Assembly (NCBI RefSeq): GCF_016863315.1
Contig: NZ_BOOQ01000028.1
Location: 1-64,000, forward strand
DNA from: Planotetraspora silvatica
GTDB taxonomy: Bacteria; Actinomycetota; Actinomycetes; Streptosporangiales; Streptosporangiaceae
Reading direction: 5' to 3'
DNA length: 64,000 nucleotides
Shown here: positions 54,297 through 63,659 of the stretch, in pieces
Numbering within the stretch: position 1 is the stretch's first letter
Layout of the letters: the number at the start of each line of letters is the position of its first letter
Notes under the pieces: generated by a model
Seen by the model: the letters and a program-made list of their open reading frames with translations, nothing else
The model's database searches: none
Told to the model about the DNA's origin: nothing
Position numbers and translations under genes: made by a program

Positions 54297-55169
54297 ATGC
54301 CCGCGTTCTCACAGGTCGGCGCGAGGCTGCGCGAGACGCCCGTCACCCGCCGCGCGTTCCTGCTGGCGGGAACCGGGCTGGCGGGCGGGGTCCTGCTCGG
54401 GACGTCGGCTCAGGCGTTCGCCGGCGATCCCGCGACCCGTCCGCGCATCTACACGCGCAGTGAGTGGCACGCGGCGCCCCCCAAGACCAAGGCGGTGATC
54501 CTCGACCGGACCCCCGACCGGCTCGTCATCCATCACACGGCCACGGCCAACACGAGCGACCAGAGCCTGGACGCCGCGTTCCGGTTGTCACGGGCCATCC
54601 AGCGCTACCACATGCACCACAACGACTGGGCGGACATCGGCGAACAGTTCACCGTCGGCCGGGGTGGCCAGATCATGGAGGGCCGCAACAGGACGCTGCC
54701 CGCCATCCAGGAGCGCAAGCACGTCATGGGCGCCCAGGCCGCCGACCACAACCGCCACACCCTCGGCATCGAGACCGAGGGGACGTACATGACCGACCTG
54801 CCCACCGAGTCGCAGCTCGCCTCCCTGACGAGCCTGCTGGCCTGGCTCTGCGGCGTGTACCGGCTCGACCCCCTCAAGGCGATCATCGGTCACCGGGACC
54901 TCAACGCCACCTCATGCCCCGGTGACCGCCTCTACGCCCATCTCCCCCAGCTCCGCGAGGACGTCGCCCGCAAGCTCGGCGGGTCGGACCGGTCGGACGA
55001 CGCGCGCCTCGCCCTGCCCGACCCCGCCCCGCAGGACCCGGCCCTGCTCGCCGTGCCCGGCCTCCTCATATCGGGAGAGGCGCATCTGGAAAGGCCGCTC
55101 AGGACCTACCACCACGGTCCGGGGGTCGGCCCGCGCGATCACCCGCGGAAGGCCGGCCGTCCGGCCTGA
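54297..55169 (+). CDS. Tat-exported PGRP/N-acetylmuramoyl-L-alanine amidase
   Basis: This is a 290-residue cell-wall hydrolase. A twin-arginine signal (TRRAFLLAGTGLAGG) ends near residue 43. The amidase_2/PGRP domain spans ~52-225 with zinc ligands H79 or H80 (VIHHTA), H199 (GHRDLNATSCPG) and C207, so it should be catalytically active. The C-terminal ~65 residues are Pro/Asp-rich and look disordered. It cuts the bond between MurNAc and L-Ala in peptidoglycan. GGAGG lies close before ATG 54297, and a small hairpin (54260-54278) precedes it. It converges on mshC. Confidence 0.93.
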   Translation: MPAFSQVGARLRETPVTRRAFLLAGTGLAGGVLLGTSAQAFAGDPATRPRIYTRSEWHAAPPKTKAVILDRTPDRLVIHHTATANTSDQSLDAAFRLSRAIQRYHMHHNDWADIGEQFTVGRGGQIMEGRNRTLPAIQERKHVMGAQAADHNRHTLGIETEGTYMTDLPTESQLASLTSLLAWLCGVYRLDPLKAIIGHRDLNATSCPGDRLYAHLPQLREDVARKLGGSDRSDDARLALPDPAPQDPALLAVPGLLISGEAHLERPLRTYHHGPGVGPRDHPRKAGRPA

Positions 55170-55176
55170 GGGGCGT

Positions 55177-56388
55177 TCAGAGCTCGATGCCGAGCAGGGC
55201 GTCGGCGACGTCCCGCACCAGGGCGGGAGCCGTCGTGTCGCCGCCCTCCGCGGCGGCCCACTCGTCGATGAGCGCGAGGGCTCCGGGTGCGTCGAGGTCG
55301 TCGGCGATCCGCTCCCTCACCCCGGCCAGTACGGCCAGGCCGTCCGGCCCCGACGCGCGGCCGGTGGCCGCCCTCCAGCGGGCAAGACGGTCCTCGGCCT
55401 GGGTGAGCTGCTCCGGCGTCCACTCCCAGTCGGACCGGTAGTGGTGGGCCAAAAGCGCCAGCCGTACGGCCATGGGATCGGCCACCGGGCGGAGCTTGGA
55501 GACGAAGACGAGGTTGCCCCTGGACTTCGACATCTTCTCGCCGTCGAGGGCGACCATGCCCGCGTGCACGTAGGCGCGGGCGAACGGCCACTCTCCGGTG
55601 GCCACGTGTCCCTCGCAGGCGCCCATCTCGTGATGCGGGAAGATCAGGTCGGAACCGCCGCCCGCCACGTCGAACCCGCTGCCGAGGTTCCGCAGGGCGA
55701 TGGCCGTGCACTCCACATGCCAGCCGGGACGGCCGGGTCCGAACGGGGCCGCCCAGGACGGCTCGCCGGGCCGCTCGGCCCTCCAGAGCAGCCAGTCGAG
55801 CGGATGGCGCTTGCCCGGCCGGTCGGGGTCGCCGCCGCGTTCGCGGAACAGCTCCAGCATCCGCTCCTCCGAGTAGCCCGACACGGCCCCGAACTTGGGC
55901 GCGGCGGCCACGGAGAAGTAGACGTCGTCGTCGACCCGGTAGGTCGCCCCCCGCTCGGTGAGCCTGCCCACGAGGGAGGCGATCTCGTCGACGACCTCGG
56001 TCACCCCGACGTACTCCCGGGGCGGCAGGATGCGCAGCGCCTCCATGTCGGAGCGGAACAGGTCGATCTCGCGCTCGGCCAGGTCCTGCCAGTCGACGCC
56101 GGTGGCCTGGGCGCGCTCCAGCAGCGGGTCGTCCACGTCTGTGGCGTTCTGGGTGTAGTGGACCTCGTGGCCGGCGTCCCGCCATGCCCGGTTGACCAAG
56201 TCGAAGGCCAGGTAGGTGTTGGCATGTCCCAGATGGGTGGCGTCGTACGGCGTGATGCCGCAGACGTACATCCGCGCCTGTCCCGACGGCCTCGTCTCGC
56301 GCACGTCGCGGGCGGCGGTGTCGTACAGACGGAGCGGAACGCCCGAACCGGGCAATTTGGGGATGTTCGGCGCAGACCACGATCGCAT
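55177..56388 (-). CDS. mshC: Mycothiol biosynthesis cysteine ligase MshC
   Basis: MshC joins L-cysteine to glucosaminyl-inositol in mycothiol synthesis. The 403 residues follow a CysRS fold: N-terminus [13 protein letters not shown], typical of Msh[21 protein letters not shown], which holds a zinc Cys and the HIGH-like [29 protein letters not shown]; and the KMSKS loop ([10 protein letters not shown]). It lacks the anticodon-binding domain of true CysRS. It is the last gene of the minus-strand run beginning at uppP. The ribosome site is weak. Confidence 0.96.
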   Translation of the reverse strand: MRSWSAPNIPKLPGSGVPLRLYDTAARDVRETRPSGQARMYVCGITPYDATHLGHANTYLAFDLVNRAWRDAGHEVHYTQNATDVDDPLLERAQATGVDWQDLAEREIDLFRSDMEALRILPPREYVGVTEVVDEIASLVGRLTERGATYRVDDDVYFSVAAAPKFGAVSGYSEERMLELFRERGGDPDRPGKRHPLDWLLWRAERPGEPSWAAPFGPGRPGWHVECTAIALRNLGSGFDVAGGGSDLIFPHHEMGACEGHVATGEWPFARAYVHAGMVALDGEKMSKSRGNLVFVSKLRPVADPMAVRLALLAHHYRSDWEWTPEQLTQAEDRLARWRAATGRASGPDGLAVLAGVRERIADDLDAPGALALIDEWAAAEGGDTTAPALVRDVADALLGIEL

Positions 56389-56423
56389 GTTGTGCAGCCT
56401 ATCCGCGTGACCGTGGACTCGGC

Positions 56424-57173
56424 TCAGGCGGGATCACCCGTTTCCACCCGATACCACGACGAGGGGTCTCCCGGCGTGGGCCAGAAGTCGAAGCGCAGGC
56501 CGTCCTCGGACAGGGCGAGGAGGCTGACCGACAGGCTCGCGAAGACCCGCCCGTCCTCCAGCCGCTGCCGGAAGACCAGCGCCCTGGGGTCGTCGGCCGC
56601 CAGCCCGGCTCCGGACGCCAACTCGAGCCACTCCCCCCAGAACCGTTCGGGCGAACCGCCGTTCAGCCAACGTGGGCGCTGCGCGAACGCGAAGGCGGGC
56701 CGGAAGGCCGCGACGCGGGGATGGTCGTCGCCGCGTTCCCAGCCGCTGTTGACCAGCATGTGCACGCCCTGAGGCAGCTTGTCCTCGGCGAGCCGCTCAC
56801 CGTCCCAGCTCCACAGCCGCACGCCGTCCAGACCGGCGGCCACGAGATGGAAGGGGTCGTAGCGGAAGAGATCGATCGGCGGGAGTTCGCCCGCCTCGGC
56901 GGCCTGGAGCGGCAGGTCGCCCCGCGTGCGGCGGACCTCCTCCGGCGCGGGGACCCCATGCCCGTTGAGGAGCACTCCGACCCTCCGGGCGGCGGGGTCG
57001 GCCGCCAGCCAGGTGCCGCCGGCCTGGAGGTCCCGGCCGCCGACCAGTCCCGGATGATCCGGCCAGTGCCGGCCGGGAGACAACCACGGCCGTGTGACGA
57101 ACTCGTCACGCACCCCGACGAGGAGCACGGGAACCTCGGCTTCCGGCTCCACACTCACGATGACCGTACACAA
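56424..57173 (-). CDS. NRDE (TANGO2-like) family protein
   Basis: This 249-residue protein belongs to the NRDE/TANGO2 family, probably an N-terminal-nucleophile fold with Cys2 exposed after Met removal (MCTVIVSVE). The family NRDE motif appears as VRDEF, so the Asn is changed. [15 protein letters not shown] and [14 protein letters not shown] are conserved. The function is unknown. The TTG start at 57173 is supported by GGAGGG 8 bases upstream and keeps Cys at position 2. It lies 35 bp upstream of mshC in the same operon. Confidence 0.82.
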   Translation of the reverse strand: MCTVIVSVEPEAEVPVLLVGVRDEFVTRPWLSPGRHWPDHPGLVGGRDLQAGGTWLAADPAARRVGVLLNGHGVPAPEEVRRTRGDLPLQAAEAGELPPIDLFRYDPFHLVAAGLDGVRLWSWDGERLAEDKLPQGVHMLVNSGWERGDDHPRVAAFRPAFAFAQRPRWLNGGSPERFWGEWLELASGAGLAADDPRALVFRQRLEDGRVFASLSVSLLALSEDGLRFDFWPTPGDPSSWYRVETGDPA

Positions 57174-57240
57174 CGTGCGTTCCCTCCAGAATCGGTAGAG
57201 ACTCCTGCAGAGTGCACAATCAGAGCTTTTCGCGCAAGTA

Positions 57241-58002
57241 CTAGATCGGCGGCCACGGGATCGCCGGCCAGTCCTCTGACGGATACGGATGGATCCCGGT
57301 CTGGAGCAACCGCCTGACCCGCTCCCAGGTGGCCTCCACCTCGGCGGGCGTGAGCAGTTCGCGCAGCCGCCTGCCCAGCCGTCCGCGTTCCAGGTCGCGC
57401 TCCAGGCCGGTCAGCATGGTCACCGCGTCCCGGGACAACTGCTTGCCCCGCCACTGCCATAACACGGTGCGCAGCTTGTCGTCGGCCGAGAAGCACACGC
57501 CGTGGTCCACGCCGTAGACGTGCCCGTCCTCCAGCGGCAGCAGATGGCCGCCCTTGCGGTCGGCGTTGTTGACCACCGCGTCGAAGACCGCCATCCGGCG
57601 CAGCCCCGGGTGACGGCTGCGGACCAGGGCCAGCAGGTCGGCCTCCGGATCAGTGTCGATCCACAACTGCACCATGCCCGGGCCGAAGGGACCGTCGCGG
57701 TAGACCGTGGGCGGAACGATCCGCCAGCCGGTGGCCGCCGCCACCTCGTAGGCGGCCACCTCGCGCGCCGCCAGGGTGCCGTCGGGGAAGTCCCAGAGCG
57801 GGCGCTCACCCCGCACCGGCTTGTAGACGCACGCGGCCACCTGCCCGCCATGGCGGATGGAGCAGTACAACGTCATGTTCGTGGCCTCGACCAGCCTGCC
57901 GGCCACGTCCAGCTTGCCGTCGCGCAGCAGCCGCATGGCGGCCTCGTCGTCCAGCCCGGACCCGTCGACGTCGCCGGGGGTCGGCTCGCCCTCAGCCGTC
58001 AT
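57241..58002 (-). CDS. SCO1664-family protein (PI3/4-kinase-like fold)
   Basis: The 253-residue product matches the actinobacterial family typified by SCO1664. Motifs include YCSIRHGGQVAACVYKPVRG (a K in a nucleotide-binding context), ERPLWDFPDGTLAAREVAAY, AVFDAVVNNADRKGGHLL (catalytic-type NNADR) and VYGVDHGVCFS (D metal-binding). The pattern resembles phosphatidylinositol-3/4-kinase or HipA-like folds, suggesting phosphotransfer. No substrate is known. I chose ATG 58002 as a typical start. It lies in the conserved uppP-mshC cluster. Confidence 0.87.
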   Translation of the reverse strand: MTAEGEPTPGDVDGSGLDDEAAMRLLRDGKLDVAGRLVEATNMTLYCSIRHGGQVAACVYKPVRGERPLWDFPDGTLAAREVAAYEVAAATGWRIVPPTVYRDGPFGPGMVQLWIDTDPEADLLALVRSRHPGLRRMAVFDAVVNNADRKGGHLLPLEDGHVYGVDHGVCFSADDKLRTVLWQWRGKQLSRDAVTMLTGLERDLERGRLGRRLRELLTPAEVEATWERVRRLLQTGIHPYPSEDWPAIPWPPI

Positions 58003-58048
58003 CCGGTTCCCCGCCCGGCCGCCGCGGCGGCCCCGCTCGTCAGCTCGC

Positions 58049-58627
58049 TCACACCGACAGCCCCCCGGGGTGGTGACCGTTGAGGCGCACGCAGATGTGA
58101 CCGTCGGGGTCCAGGGGCTGGCCGCACAACGGGCAGGGGGGCCGGCCCGCCGCCACCACGTCGAGGGCACGACGGCTGAACGCGCGGGCGGCCGCGGGAC
58201 TGATCCGGACCCTGAGGATGGCGGGCTCCGGCCGGTCGTCGTCGACCTCCACGATGAACGGCTCGTCGTCCTCGTCGCCCTCGGTGGCCTCCTGGGCCTC
58301 GATCACGACCTGCGAGGTGTCGGGATCCCAGGCGAGCGCCATGGTGCCCACCCGGAAGTCCTCGTCGATGGGGAGGTCGAGCGGCGCCTCGTCGGTCAGG
58401 TCCGCGGGGGCCATGGCCGGCACCGGGGCGCGGCCGCCGCTGCGGCGCAACACCTCGTCGAGCAGCTCGTCCAGCCGATCGGCGAGCACGGCTACCTGGA
58501 ATTTCTCGAGCGCCACGGTCGTGACCCTGCCCTGACCTCGGGCCTGCAGAAAGAAGGCGCGTGCTCCCGGTTGCCCGACGGCACCGGCCACGAACCTGTC
58601 AGGCGGATCATAGTCGAAGACCGGCAT
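58049..58627 (-). CDS. DUF3090 family protein
   Basis: This is a 192-residue conserved actinobacterial protein of unknown function. The N-terminus (FDYDPPDRFVAGAVGQPGAR) and the C-terminal zinc-knuckle-like CPLCGQPLDPDGHICVRLNG are diagnostic. It lies 9 bp after the histidine phosphatase gene and upstream of the SCO1664-type gene, the usual order. The joint conservation suggests a shared process with the kinase-like neighbour. Confidence 0.92.
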   Translation of the reverse strand: MPVFDYDPPDRFVAGAVGQPGARAFFLQARGQGRVTTVALEKFQVAVLADRLDELLDEVLRRSGGRAPVPAMAPADLTDEAPLDLPIDEDFRVGTMALAWDPDTSQVVIEAQEATEGDEDDEPFIVEVDDDRPEPAILRVRISPAAARAFSRRALDVVAAGRPPCPLCGQPLDPDGHICVRLNGHHPGGLSV

Positions 58628-58636
58628 AGCCCGACC

Positions 58637-59338
58637 CTATGTCGTCCCTGGTCCACCGCCGACAGCGGCATCACTCCCGGTGGGGTTTTCTCCCCCGTCT
58701 GACTCCTCCGCAACCTCTTCGCGAGGCATCAGATCGGCGACGTCTCCTCCGACGTCGTTGGATCTGAGCAGGAAGGGACGCAACGAGGTGTAACGGATCA
58801 CGGTGAGCGACACCGGGTCCGCGGTGATCCGCTGGAACTGGTCGAGATGGAGTCCGAGGGCGTCGGCCACGATCGCCTTGATCACGTCGCCGTGGCTGCA
58901 GACGAGGTAGGTCGCCTTCTCGCCCAGCCGCTCGTTCCATTCCCGTACGGCACGCACCGCCCGGCTCTGGGTGTCCGCGAGGGCCTCACCGCCCGGGAAG
59001 ACGGCCGCGCTGGGGTGGGCCTGCACGACCTTCCACAGGGGCTCCTTGGCCAGCTCCTTCAGCGGCCTGCCGGTCCAGTCGCCGTAGCCGCACTCGCCGA
59101 ACCTGTCGTCGGTCTGCACCGGCACGGCGCGGCCCTGGGCGACCGCGCCGGCCGTCTCCTGGCAACGCTCCAGCGGGCTGGAGACGATGGCGTCGAGTTC
59201 CAGGGGCGCCAGCCGCCGGCCGAGGGCCTCGGCCTGCTCGCGCCCGCGCTCGTTCAGGTGGACCCCGGGAGTCCACCCGGCCAGCACGGGCCCGGTCATG
59301 GCCGTGAGGCCGTGCCGTACGAGCAGGACGGTCGTCAT
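58637..59338 (-). CDS. Histidine phosphatase family protein (MSMEG_4193 type)
   Basis: This 233-residue phosphatase has an intact catalytic motif, LLVRHGLTAMTG (H9), with the second His in YLVCSHGDVIKAI, plus SSPLERCQETA and FGECGYGDWTGR. The C-terminus (~200-233) is Glu/Gly-rich and disordered. The start codon overlaps the uppP stop by 4 bp, so the two are coupled. The substrate is unknown. The cluster position matches the mycobacterial homologue. Confidence 0.92.
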   Translation of the reverse strand: MTTVLLVRHGLTAMTGPVLAGWTPGVHLNERGREQAEALGRRLAPLELDAIVSSPLERCQETAGAVAQGRAVPVQTDDRFGECGYGDWTGRPLKELAKEPLWKVVQAHPSAAVFPGGEALADTQSRAVRAVREWNERLGEKATYLVCSHGDVIKAIVADALGLHLDQFQRITADPVSLTVIRYTSLRPFLLRSNDVGGDVADLMPREEVAEESDGGENPTGSDAAVGGGPGTT

Positions 59339-60153
59339 GACGAGATCACGCCCAGGCCGAGCAGGGTGAGCAGGAAGGTCCCGGCGAAGACCCGGTAGAT
59401 GACGAAGATGTTCGTCGAGTGCTTCGCGACGTAGCGCAGGAGCCAGGCGATCGAGGCGTATCCCACGATGAAGGAGACGACGGTCGCGATCAGCGTGGGG
59501 ACCAGGGGCACTCCCCCGCCGTCGCCGATGCCGCGGAGCTCGAACAGCCCGGAGAGGATCACCGCGGGGATCGACAGGAGGAAGGAGTAGCGGGCCGCGG
59601 CCTCCCGCGTGTATCCGAGGAACATGGCGCCGGTCATCGTCGAACCGGAGCGCGAGGCGCCCGGGATCAGCGGGAGCATCTGCCACGCGCCGATGATGAG
59701 GCCGTCGCGCATGTTGAGGTCGGCGACCTCCTTCTTCTTGCGGCCGTACTGGTCGGCGAACAGGAGGAGAAGGCCGAAGACGATCAGCATGATCGCGTTC
59801 AGCCACAGGTTGCGCGCGGGGCCCTCGATCGCGTCCTTGAAGATCAGCCCCGCCACACCGATCGGGATCGTGCCCAGGCCGATGTACCAGCCCATCCTCG
59901 CATCGAGGTCCTGCCGCAGCTCAGGCGTCCACAGGCTGCGCAACCAGGTCGTGAAGATCCGGATGATGTCGCGCCAGAAGTAGATCACCACTGCCAGCAT
60001 GGTGCCGAGCTGGATCACCGCGGTGAACGCGGCTCCCGGGTCGGTCCATCCGGCGAGCTTCGGAACGATGAGCAAGTGCGCTGAGCTCGAGATCGGCAGG
60101 AACTCGGTGAGCCCCTGGACGATGCCGAGAACGGTGGCCTGAAGTACGTCCAT
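59335..60153 (-). CDS. uppP: Undecaprenyl-diphosphate phosphatase
   Basis: UppP recycles the lipid carrier of cell-wall synthesis by removing one phosphate, and gives bacitracin tolerance. The 272 residues have about eight membrane segments and both catalytic motifs: GLTEFLPISSSAHL (Glu, Ser-rich) and PGASRSGST. It is the first gene of the uppP-phosphatase-DUF3090-SCO1664-NRDE-mshC run and is divergent from the aldo/keto reductase gene 35 bp away. Confidence 0.96.
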   Translation of the reverse strand: MDVLQATVLGIVQGLTEFLPISSSAHLLIVPKLAGWTDPGAAFTAVIQLGTMLAVVIYFWRDIIRIFTTWLRSLWTPELRQDLDARMGWYIGLGTIPIGVAGLIFKDAIEGPARNLWLNAIMLIVFGLLLLFADQYGRKKKEVADLNMRDGLIIGAWQMLPLIPGASRSGSTMTGAMFLGYTREAAARYSFLLSIPAVILSGLFELRGIGDGGGVPLVPTLIATVVSFIVGYASIAWLLRYVAKHSTNIFVIYRVFAGTFLLTLLGLGVISS

Positions 60154-60188
60154 GGTCTGGACACCCTATCGGCTACTCTTACCCGGCA

Positions 60189-61124
60189 ATGGATCAGCGA
60201 TATGTCGGGCGCAGCGGTCTGACGGTGTCCCGCATCGGTCTCGGCACGATGACCTGGGCCCGCGACACGTCGGCCGAGGAGGCCACGGCTCAGATCACCG
60301 CGTTCGCCGACGCCGGCGGCACACTGATCGACACCGCCGACGTCTACGGCGGGGGCGACGCCGAGCGGCTGATCGGCCGGCTGATCCGCGACGTGGTCCC
60401 GCGCGACGACCTGGTGATCGCGACCAAGGCGGTCCTGACCCCCGACGGCGGCACGAACGGATCCCGCCGCCATCTCATCCGGGCGCTCGACGCCTCGCTC
60501 GCCCGGCTGGGCCTCGACGAGGTGGATCTGTGGCAGATGCACGCGTTCGACCCGCGCATCCCGCTGGAGGAGACGCTCGCCGCCGTCGACCTCGCGGTCT
60601 CCACCGGTCGTACGGCATACGCCGGGGTGTGCAACTACACCGGCTGGCAACTCGCCGCGGCCGCGGTCCGGCAGCAGTCGGGTGAGTCCCGCGCCCCTCT
60701 CGTGGGCGCGCAGGTCGAGTACTCCCTCCTGGCCCGCGACGCGGAGGTGGAGGTGTTGCCTGCGGCCGACCATGTCGGCGCGGGCGTGCTGGCCTGGTCG
60801 CCGCTCGGGCGTGGTGTGCTCACCGGGAAGTACCGCACCGGGATCCCGGCCGACTCCCGGGCCGCGACCCCGCACTTCGCCGAGTTCGTCCGGCCCTATC
60901 TCGACGAGCGCTGCCGCAGCATCGTCGAGTCCGTCACCACCGCCGCCGAGGGCCTGGGCGTCTCCCCTCTCGCCGTCGCCCTCGCCTGGGTCCGCGACCG
61001 CCCGGGCGTGTCGTCGGCCATCGTCGGCGCCCGGACCCACGCCCAACTGCTCGGTGTGCTCGAGGCCGAGAGCCTGTCCCTCCCCCGCGAGATCCGCGAA
61101 GCCCTCGACGACGTGTCGGCGTGA
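60189..61124 (+). CDS. Aldo/keto reductase
   Basis: This is an NADPH-dependent oxidoreductase of 311 residues. The catalytic tetrad is complete: D48 and Y53 (LIDTADVYGGG), K80 (VIATKAVL) and H118 (LWQMHAFD). The C-terminal part has the NADPH-binding GARTHAQL. The substrate is unknown. No ribosome site of note precedes ATG 60189. Confidence 0.93.
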   Translation: MDQRYVGRSGLTVSRIGLGTMTWARDTSAEEATAQITAFADAGGTLIDTADVYGGGDAERLIGRLIRDVVPRDDLVIATKAVLTPDGGTNGSRRHLIRALDASLARLGLDEVDLWQMHAFDPRIPLEETLAAVDLAVSTGRTAYAGVCNYTGWQLAAAAVRQQSGESRAPLVGAQVEYSLLARDAEVEVLPAADHVGAGVLAWSPLGRGVLTGKYRTGIPADSRAATPHFAEFVRPYLDERCRSIVESVTTAAEGLGVSPLAVALAWVRDRPGVSSAIVGARTHAQLLGVLEAESLSLPREIREALDDVSA

Positions 61125-61172
61125 ATCGCGCTGTATTCACTTGCTCGGGGCGCCTTGGAGCCGGCGGATGCG

Positions 61173-61646
61173 CTAGGGCGTTCCGGTCAGGCGCAGGCGG
61201 GTACGGGACGGGGCTGATGGGGGCAGTGCGGCGATGATCTCGCTGAGCGAGGTCGTGGCGAGGCTGTTCCGCCAGGCTTCGTGGGCTTCGGCCATCTTCG
61301 CGGCGAGGATGCAGGGGTTCTGGCACTCCTCGGCGGGCAGTGCTCCCCGTCCCTGCTGGCGGATCTCGCGGCACTCGTACGGCGAGGCAGCACCGTCGAC
61401 CGCCTCGACGATCTGCAGGAGCGTGATCTCGGAAGCGGGCCGGGCCAGCCGGAACCCGCCGCGCGGGCCTGTCGTCGCGGCCAGCACGCCGGCCTTGACC
61501 AGCGCCTGCAGCTGCTTGGCGAGATAGGCCGCCGGCAGGTCGAAGTACTGGGCGAGCTGTGCCGCCGACGCGGTGGCCCCCGCCTCGAGCTGCGCCAGCG
61601 ACGCGGCGCAGTGCAACAGCCATTCCGTACTCACAGGCAGCTTCAT
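61173..61646 (-). CDS. rsrR: RsrR-like Rrf2-family redox regulator
   Basis: This is a 157-residue winged-helix regulator. It has three Cys (C92, C108, C112) in the cluster-binding loop, and E8 and H12 at the N-terminus (MKLPVSTEWLLHC). Glu8 and His12 are the unusual non-Cys [2Fe-2S] ligands described for Streptomyces RsrR. It is divergent from an NmrA-like gene, exactly as in the described RsrR locus. I infer that it senses redox state through the cluster and represses both genes. ATG 61646 starts the conserved N-terminus; ATG 61670 is possible. Confidence 0.85.
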   Translation of the reverse strand: MKLPVSTEWLLHCAASLAQLEAGATASAAQLAQYFDLPAAYLAKQLQALVKAGVLAATTGPRGGFRLARPASEITLLQIVEAVDGAASPYECREIRQQGRGALPAEECQNPCILAAKMAEAHEAWRNSLATTSLSEIIAALPPSAPSRTRLRLTGTP

Positions 61647-61657
61647 AAACCCCGATG

Positions 61658-61698
61658 CTATCCCAGACATTGAGGATCTATTTAGTCCGAGATAGTGT
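61658..61698 (+). promoter_or_regulatory. Promoter of the NmrA-like gene with RsrR-type inverted repeat
   Basis: TTGAGG (61670-61675) and TAGTGT (61693-61698) are 17 bases apart. An imperfect inverted repeat, CTATCCCAGAC (61658-61668) and GTCCGAGATAG (61685-61695, 9 of 11 pairing), spans both boxes. A dimeric Rrf2 regulator bound there would block transcription. Confidence 0.6.
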
Positions 61699-61731
61699 GG
61701 CGGCGACATGCGAGACAGAGGAGAGATCACC

Positions 61732-62484
61732 ATGAGGATCATGCGAATCGCCGTTGCCGGAGCCACCGGGAACATCGGGGCCCGCACCGTCGAGGCCCTG
61801 GAACAGGCCGGGCACGAGGTCGTGCGCATCAGCCGCTCATTCGGTGTGGACCTGACCACCGGCGACGGCCTCGACGCCGCCTTGGCCGGCGTCGAGGCCG
61901 TCATCGACGTCACGAGCTACACGGCAGCCGACCGGGACGACGCGGTGGCCCGCTTCGGCACCACCACCCGGAACCTGCTCGCCGCCGAGGAACGGGCCGG
62001 TGTCCGTCACCACGTACTGCTCTCGATCGTCGGCGTCGGCCGTATTGAAGGCAACGCGCATTACGCCGGCAAGCGCGAGCAGGAGCGCCTCGTGACCGAG
62101 GGCCCGGTGCCGTGGACGATCGTTCCCGCCACGCAGTTCCACGACTTCGCCGCGACGGTGACGAGCTGGACCGAGCAGGACGGCGTCGCCACGCTTCCAC
62201 CGCTGCTCGTCCAGCCGATCGCGCCCGCGGACGTGGCCGACATCCTCACCGAGATCGCCACGGGCGCACCGCAGGGGCGTCACCGCGATGTCGCCGGCCC
62301 TGAGGCGCAGGACCTGGTGGACATGGCCCGGCGCACCAACGACGCGCGCGGACACACGGTCAAGCTCGTGCCGACCTGGTCATCGGTGCTCGGTCCGGAG
62401 GCGGCCGGCGACGTACTCCTGCCCGGCGAGGGCGCCCGCATCGCGCCGACCACCTTCGAGGAGTGGCTCGCAAAGCAGCAGTAG
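61732..62484 (+). CDS. NmrA-like NAD(P)-binding protein
   Basis: This is a 250-residue atypical short-chain dehydrogenase. The N-terminal motif is IAVAGATGNIGARTVEALEQ, and HYAGKREQERLV holds the family YxxxK-like pair. PVPWTIVPATQFHDF is typical of NmrA/HSCARG-type sensors of the NAD(P)H pool. I chose ATG 61732 because GAGGAG lies 8 bases upstream. Its promoter overlaps a predicted RsrR operator. Confidence 0.9.
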   Translation: MRIMRIAVAGATGNIGARTVEALEQAGHEVVRISRSFGVDLTTGDGLDAALAGVEAVIDVTSYTAADRDDAVARFGTTTRNLLAAEERAGVRHHVLLSIVGVGRIEGNAHYAGKREQERLVTEGPVPWTIVPATQFHDFAATVTSWTEQDGVATLPPLLVQPIAPADVADILTEIATGAPQGRHRDVAGPEAQDLVDMARRTNDARGHTVKLVPTWSSVLGPEAAGDVLLPGEGARIAPTTFEEWLAKQQ

Positions 62485-62510
62485 CGTCACCCCGGCCCAG
62501 CCCCGAGCAC

Positions 62511-62535
62511 GCGCGAGCGAAGCGAGCGCGATGAG
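62511..62535. repeat. GC-rich mirror-repeat element
   Basis: GCGCGAGCGAAGCGAGCGCG (62511-62530) reads the same in both directions on one strand, a mirror rather than an inverted repeat. A close relative lies at 8529-8548. Confidence 0.6.
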
Positions 62536-62662
62536 AAACGAGAGTCGACCTCACGTATCACGCATCGATACCGAATCGCAACTTGCTGCTGCATAACTTG
62601 GTGCTCCGGCGAAGAGTGGCAAGAGTAGCGGGGAACGAAGTTAACGTGACGGAAGGGGACAG

Positions 62663-63619
62663 ATGGGGATCGCACGTAATGCCTCCGCGATCTCTGCCGG
62701 GGCATTGGCGTTCGCTCTCGCTGGCGCAATTCCCTTGGTGGCGGCCCAACCGGCGCAGGCGATGGACTGCACGGGAGGCGGCCTGGTCTCCTCGGTGACG
62801 GGCGGCCTGTGCTCGATCCTCGGCGGGGTGGGCGACACGGTCGACGGGGTGACGGACGTGGTCGACGGGGTGACGGGCGGTGTGACGTCACCGGTGACCG
62901 GAGGCCTCGACGACGTGGTCAGCGGCGTGACGGACGGGGTCGGCGGCACCGTCAACGGCGTCGGAGGTGCGGTGGACGACACCGTGGAATCCGCCGTCGA
63001 CGTGGTGGGCAGCACGGTCGACAAGGTCACGGACCCGCTGACCGGGGGCTCCGGCGGCTCAGGTGGTTCCGGCGGCTCAGGCGGCTCAGGCGGTTCCGGA
63101 TCCGGTGGTTCCGGCGGCGGAACGGGGCCGACTCCGGTCCCGTGCATCACGTTGCTCGGCCTCGGCGGCGACTGCGATGGGCAGGCGGTGCCGCCTCCGG
63201 CGAAGCCGCCCAAGAAGCCGAAGCCGGCGCCCGAACCACCGGCGAGAACGCCCGCGGGAACGCTCCCAGCCGAGCCGGCCCGCACGGTCGAGTTGCCCCG
63301 GTACACCCCGGCGGGCGGCAAGGACGTGGTGCCGGCGCCGGACCCGCGTGTGAACCTCGACGAGGACGGCGCCATCCCCCTGCTCTGGCCCGGCCGGGAC
63401 ATCCCCGGGCTGACCGGCAGGCTGAAGTCCGATCCGGTGCGTCCGTCGCAGCCGTACGACGCGGCGGGGACCGCGTTGACGGCGGCGCTGCTCCTGTCGG
63501 CGGTACTGGCCACGCGCGTGGTGTCGGCGCGGCGCGCCCGGATGGAGCAGCGCGAGTCGATCCCGCTCGAGGGAGGGGTCCGCGGCGCGCGGACTGCCGG
63601 TCGTCATCGTCTCGCCTGA
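62663..63619 (+). CDS. Secreted, membrane-anchored surface protein with VTDGV-type repeats
   Basis: The 318-residue product has a signal peptide (~1-33, ending PAQA). A region of Val-Thr-Asp/Gly repeats follows (~43-125, units like GVTDVVDGVTGG), then a Gly-Gly-Ser run (~127-155), Cys pairs flanking these parts, a Pro/Lys-rich wall-spanning stretch (~180-215), and a C-terminal membrane segment (~272-292) with a basic tail. There is no LPXTG motif. The layout fits an envelope-attached protein whose repeats may form an amphipathic rod. The function is unknown. GAAGGGG lies 4 bases before the ATG. Confidence 0.82.
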   Translation: MGIARNASAISAGALAFALAGAIPLVAAQPAQAMDCTGGGLVSSVTGGLCSILGGVGDTVDGVTDVVDGVTGGVTSPVTGGLDDVVSGVTDGVGGTVNGVGGAVDDTVESAVDVVGSTVDKVTDPLTGGSGGSGGSGGSGGSGGSGSGGSGGGTGPTPVPCITLLGLGGDCDGQAVPPPAKPPKKPKPAPEPPARTPAGTLPAEPARTVELPRYTPAGGKDVVPAPDPRVNLDEDGAIPLLWPGRDIPGLTGRLKSDPVRPSQPYDAAGTALTAALLLSAVLATRVVSARRARMEQRESIPLEGGVRGARTAGRHRLA

Positions 63620-63659
63620 GCGCCACTCGGCGGCACGGCGGCGAGACTCCGGGTGAGGG

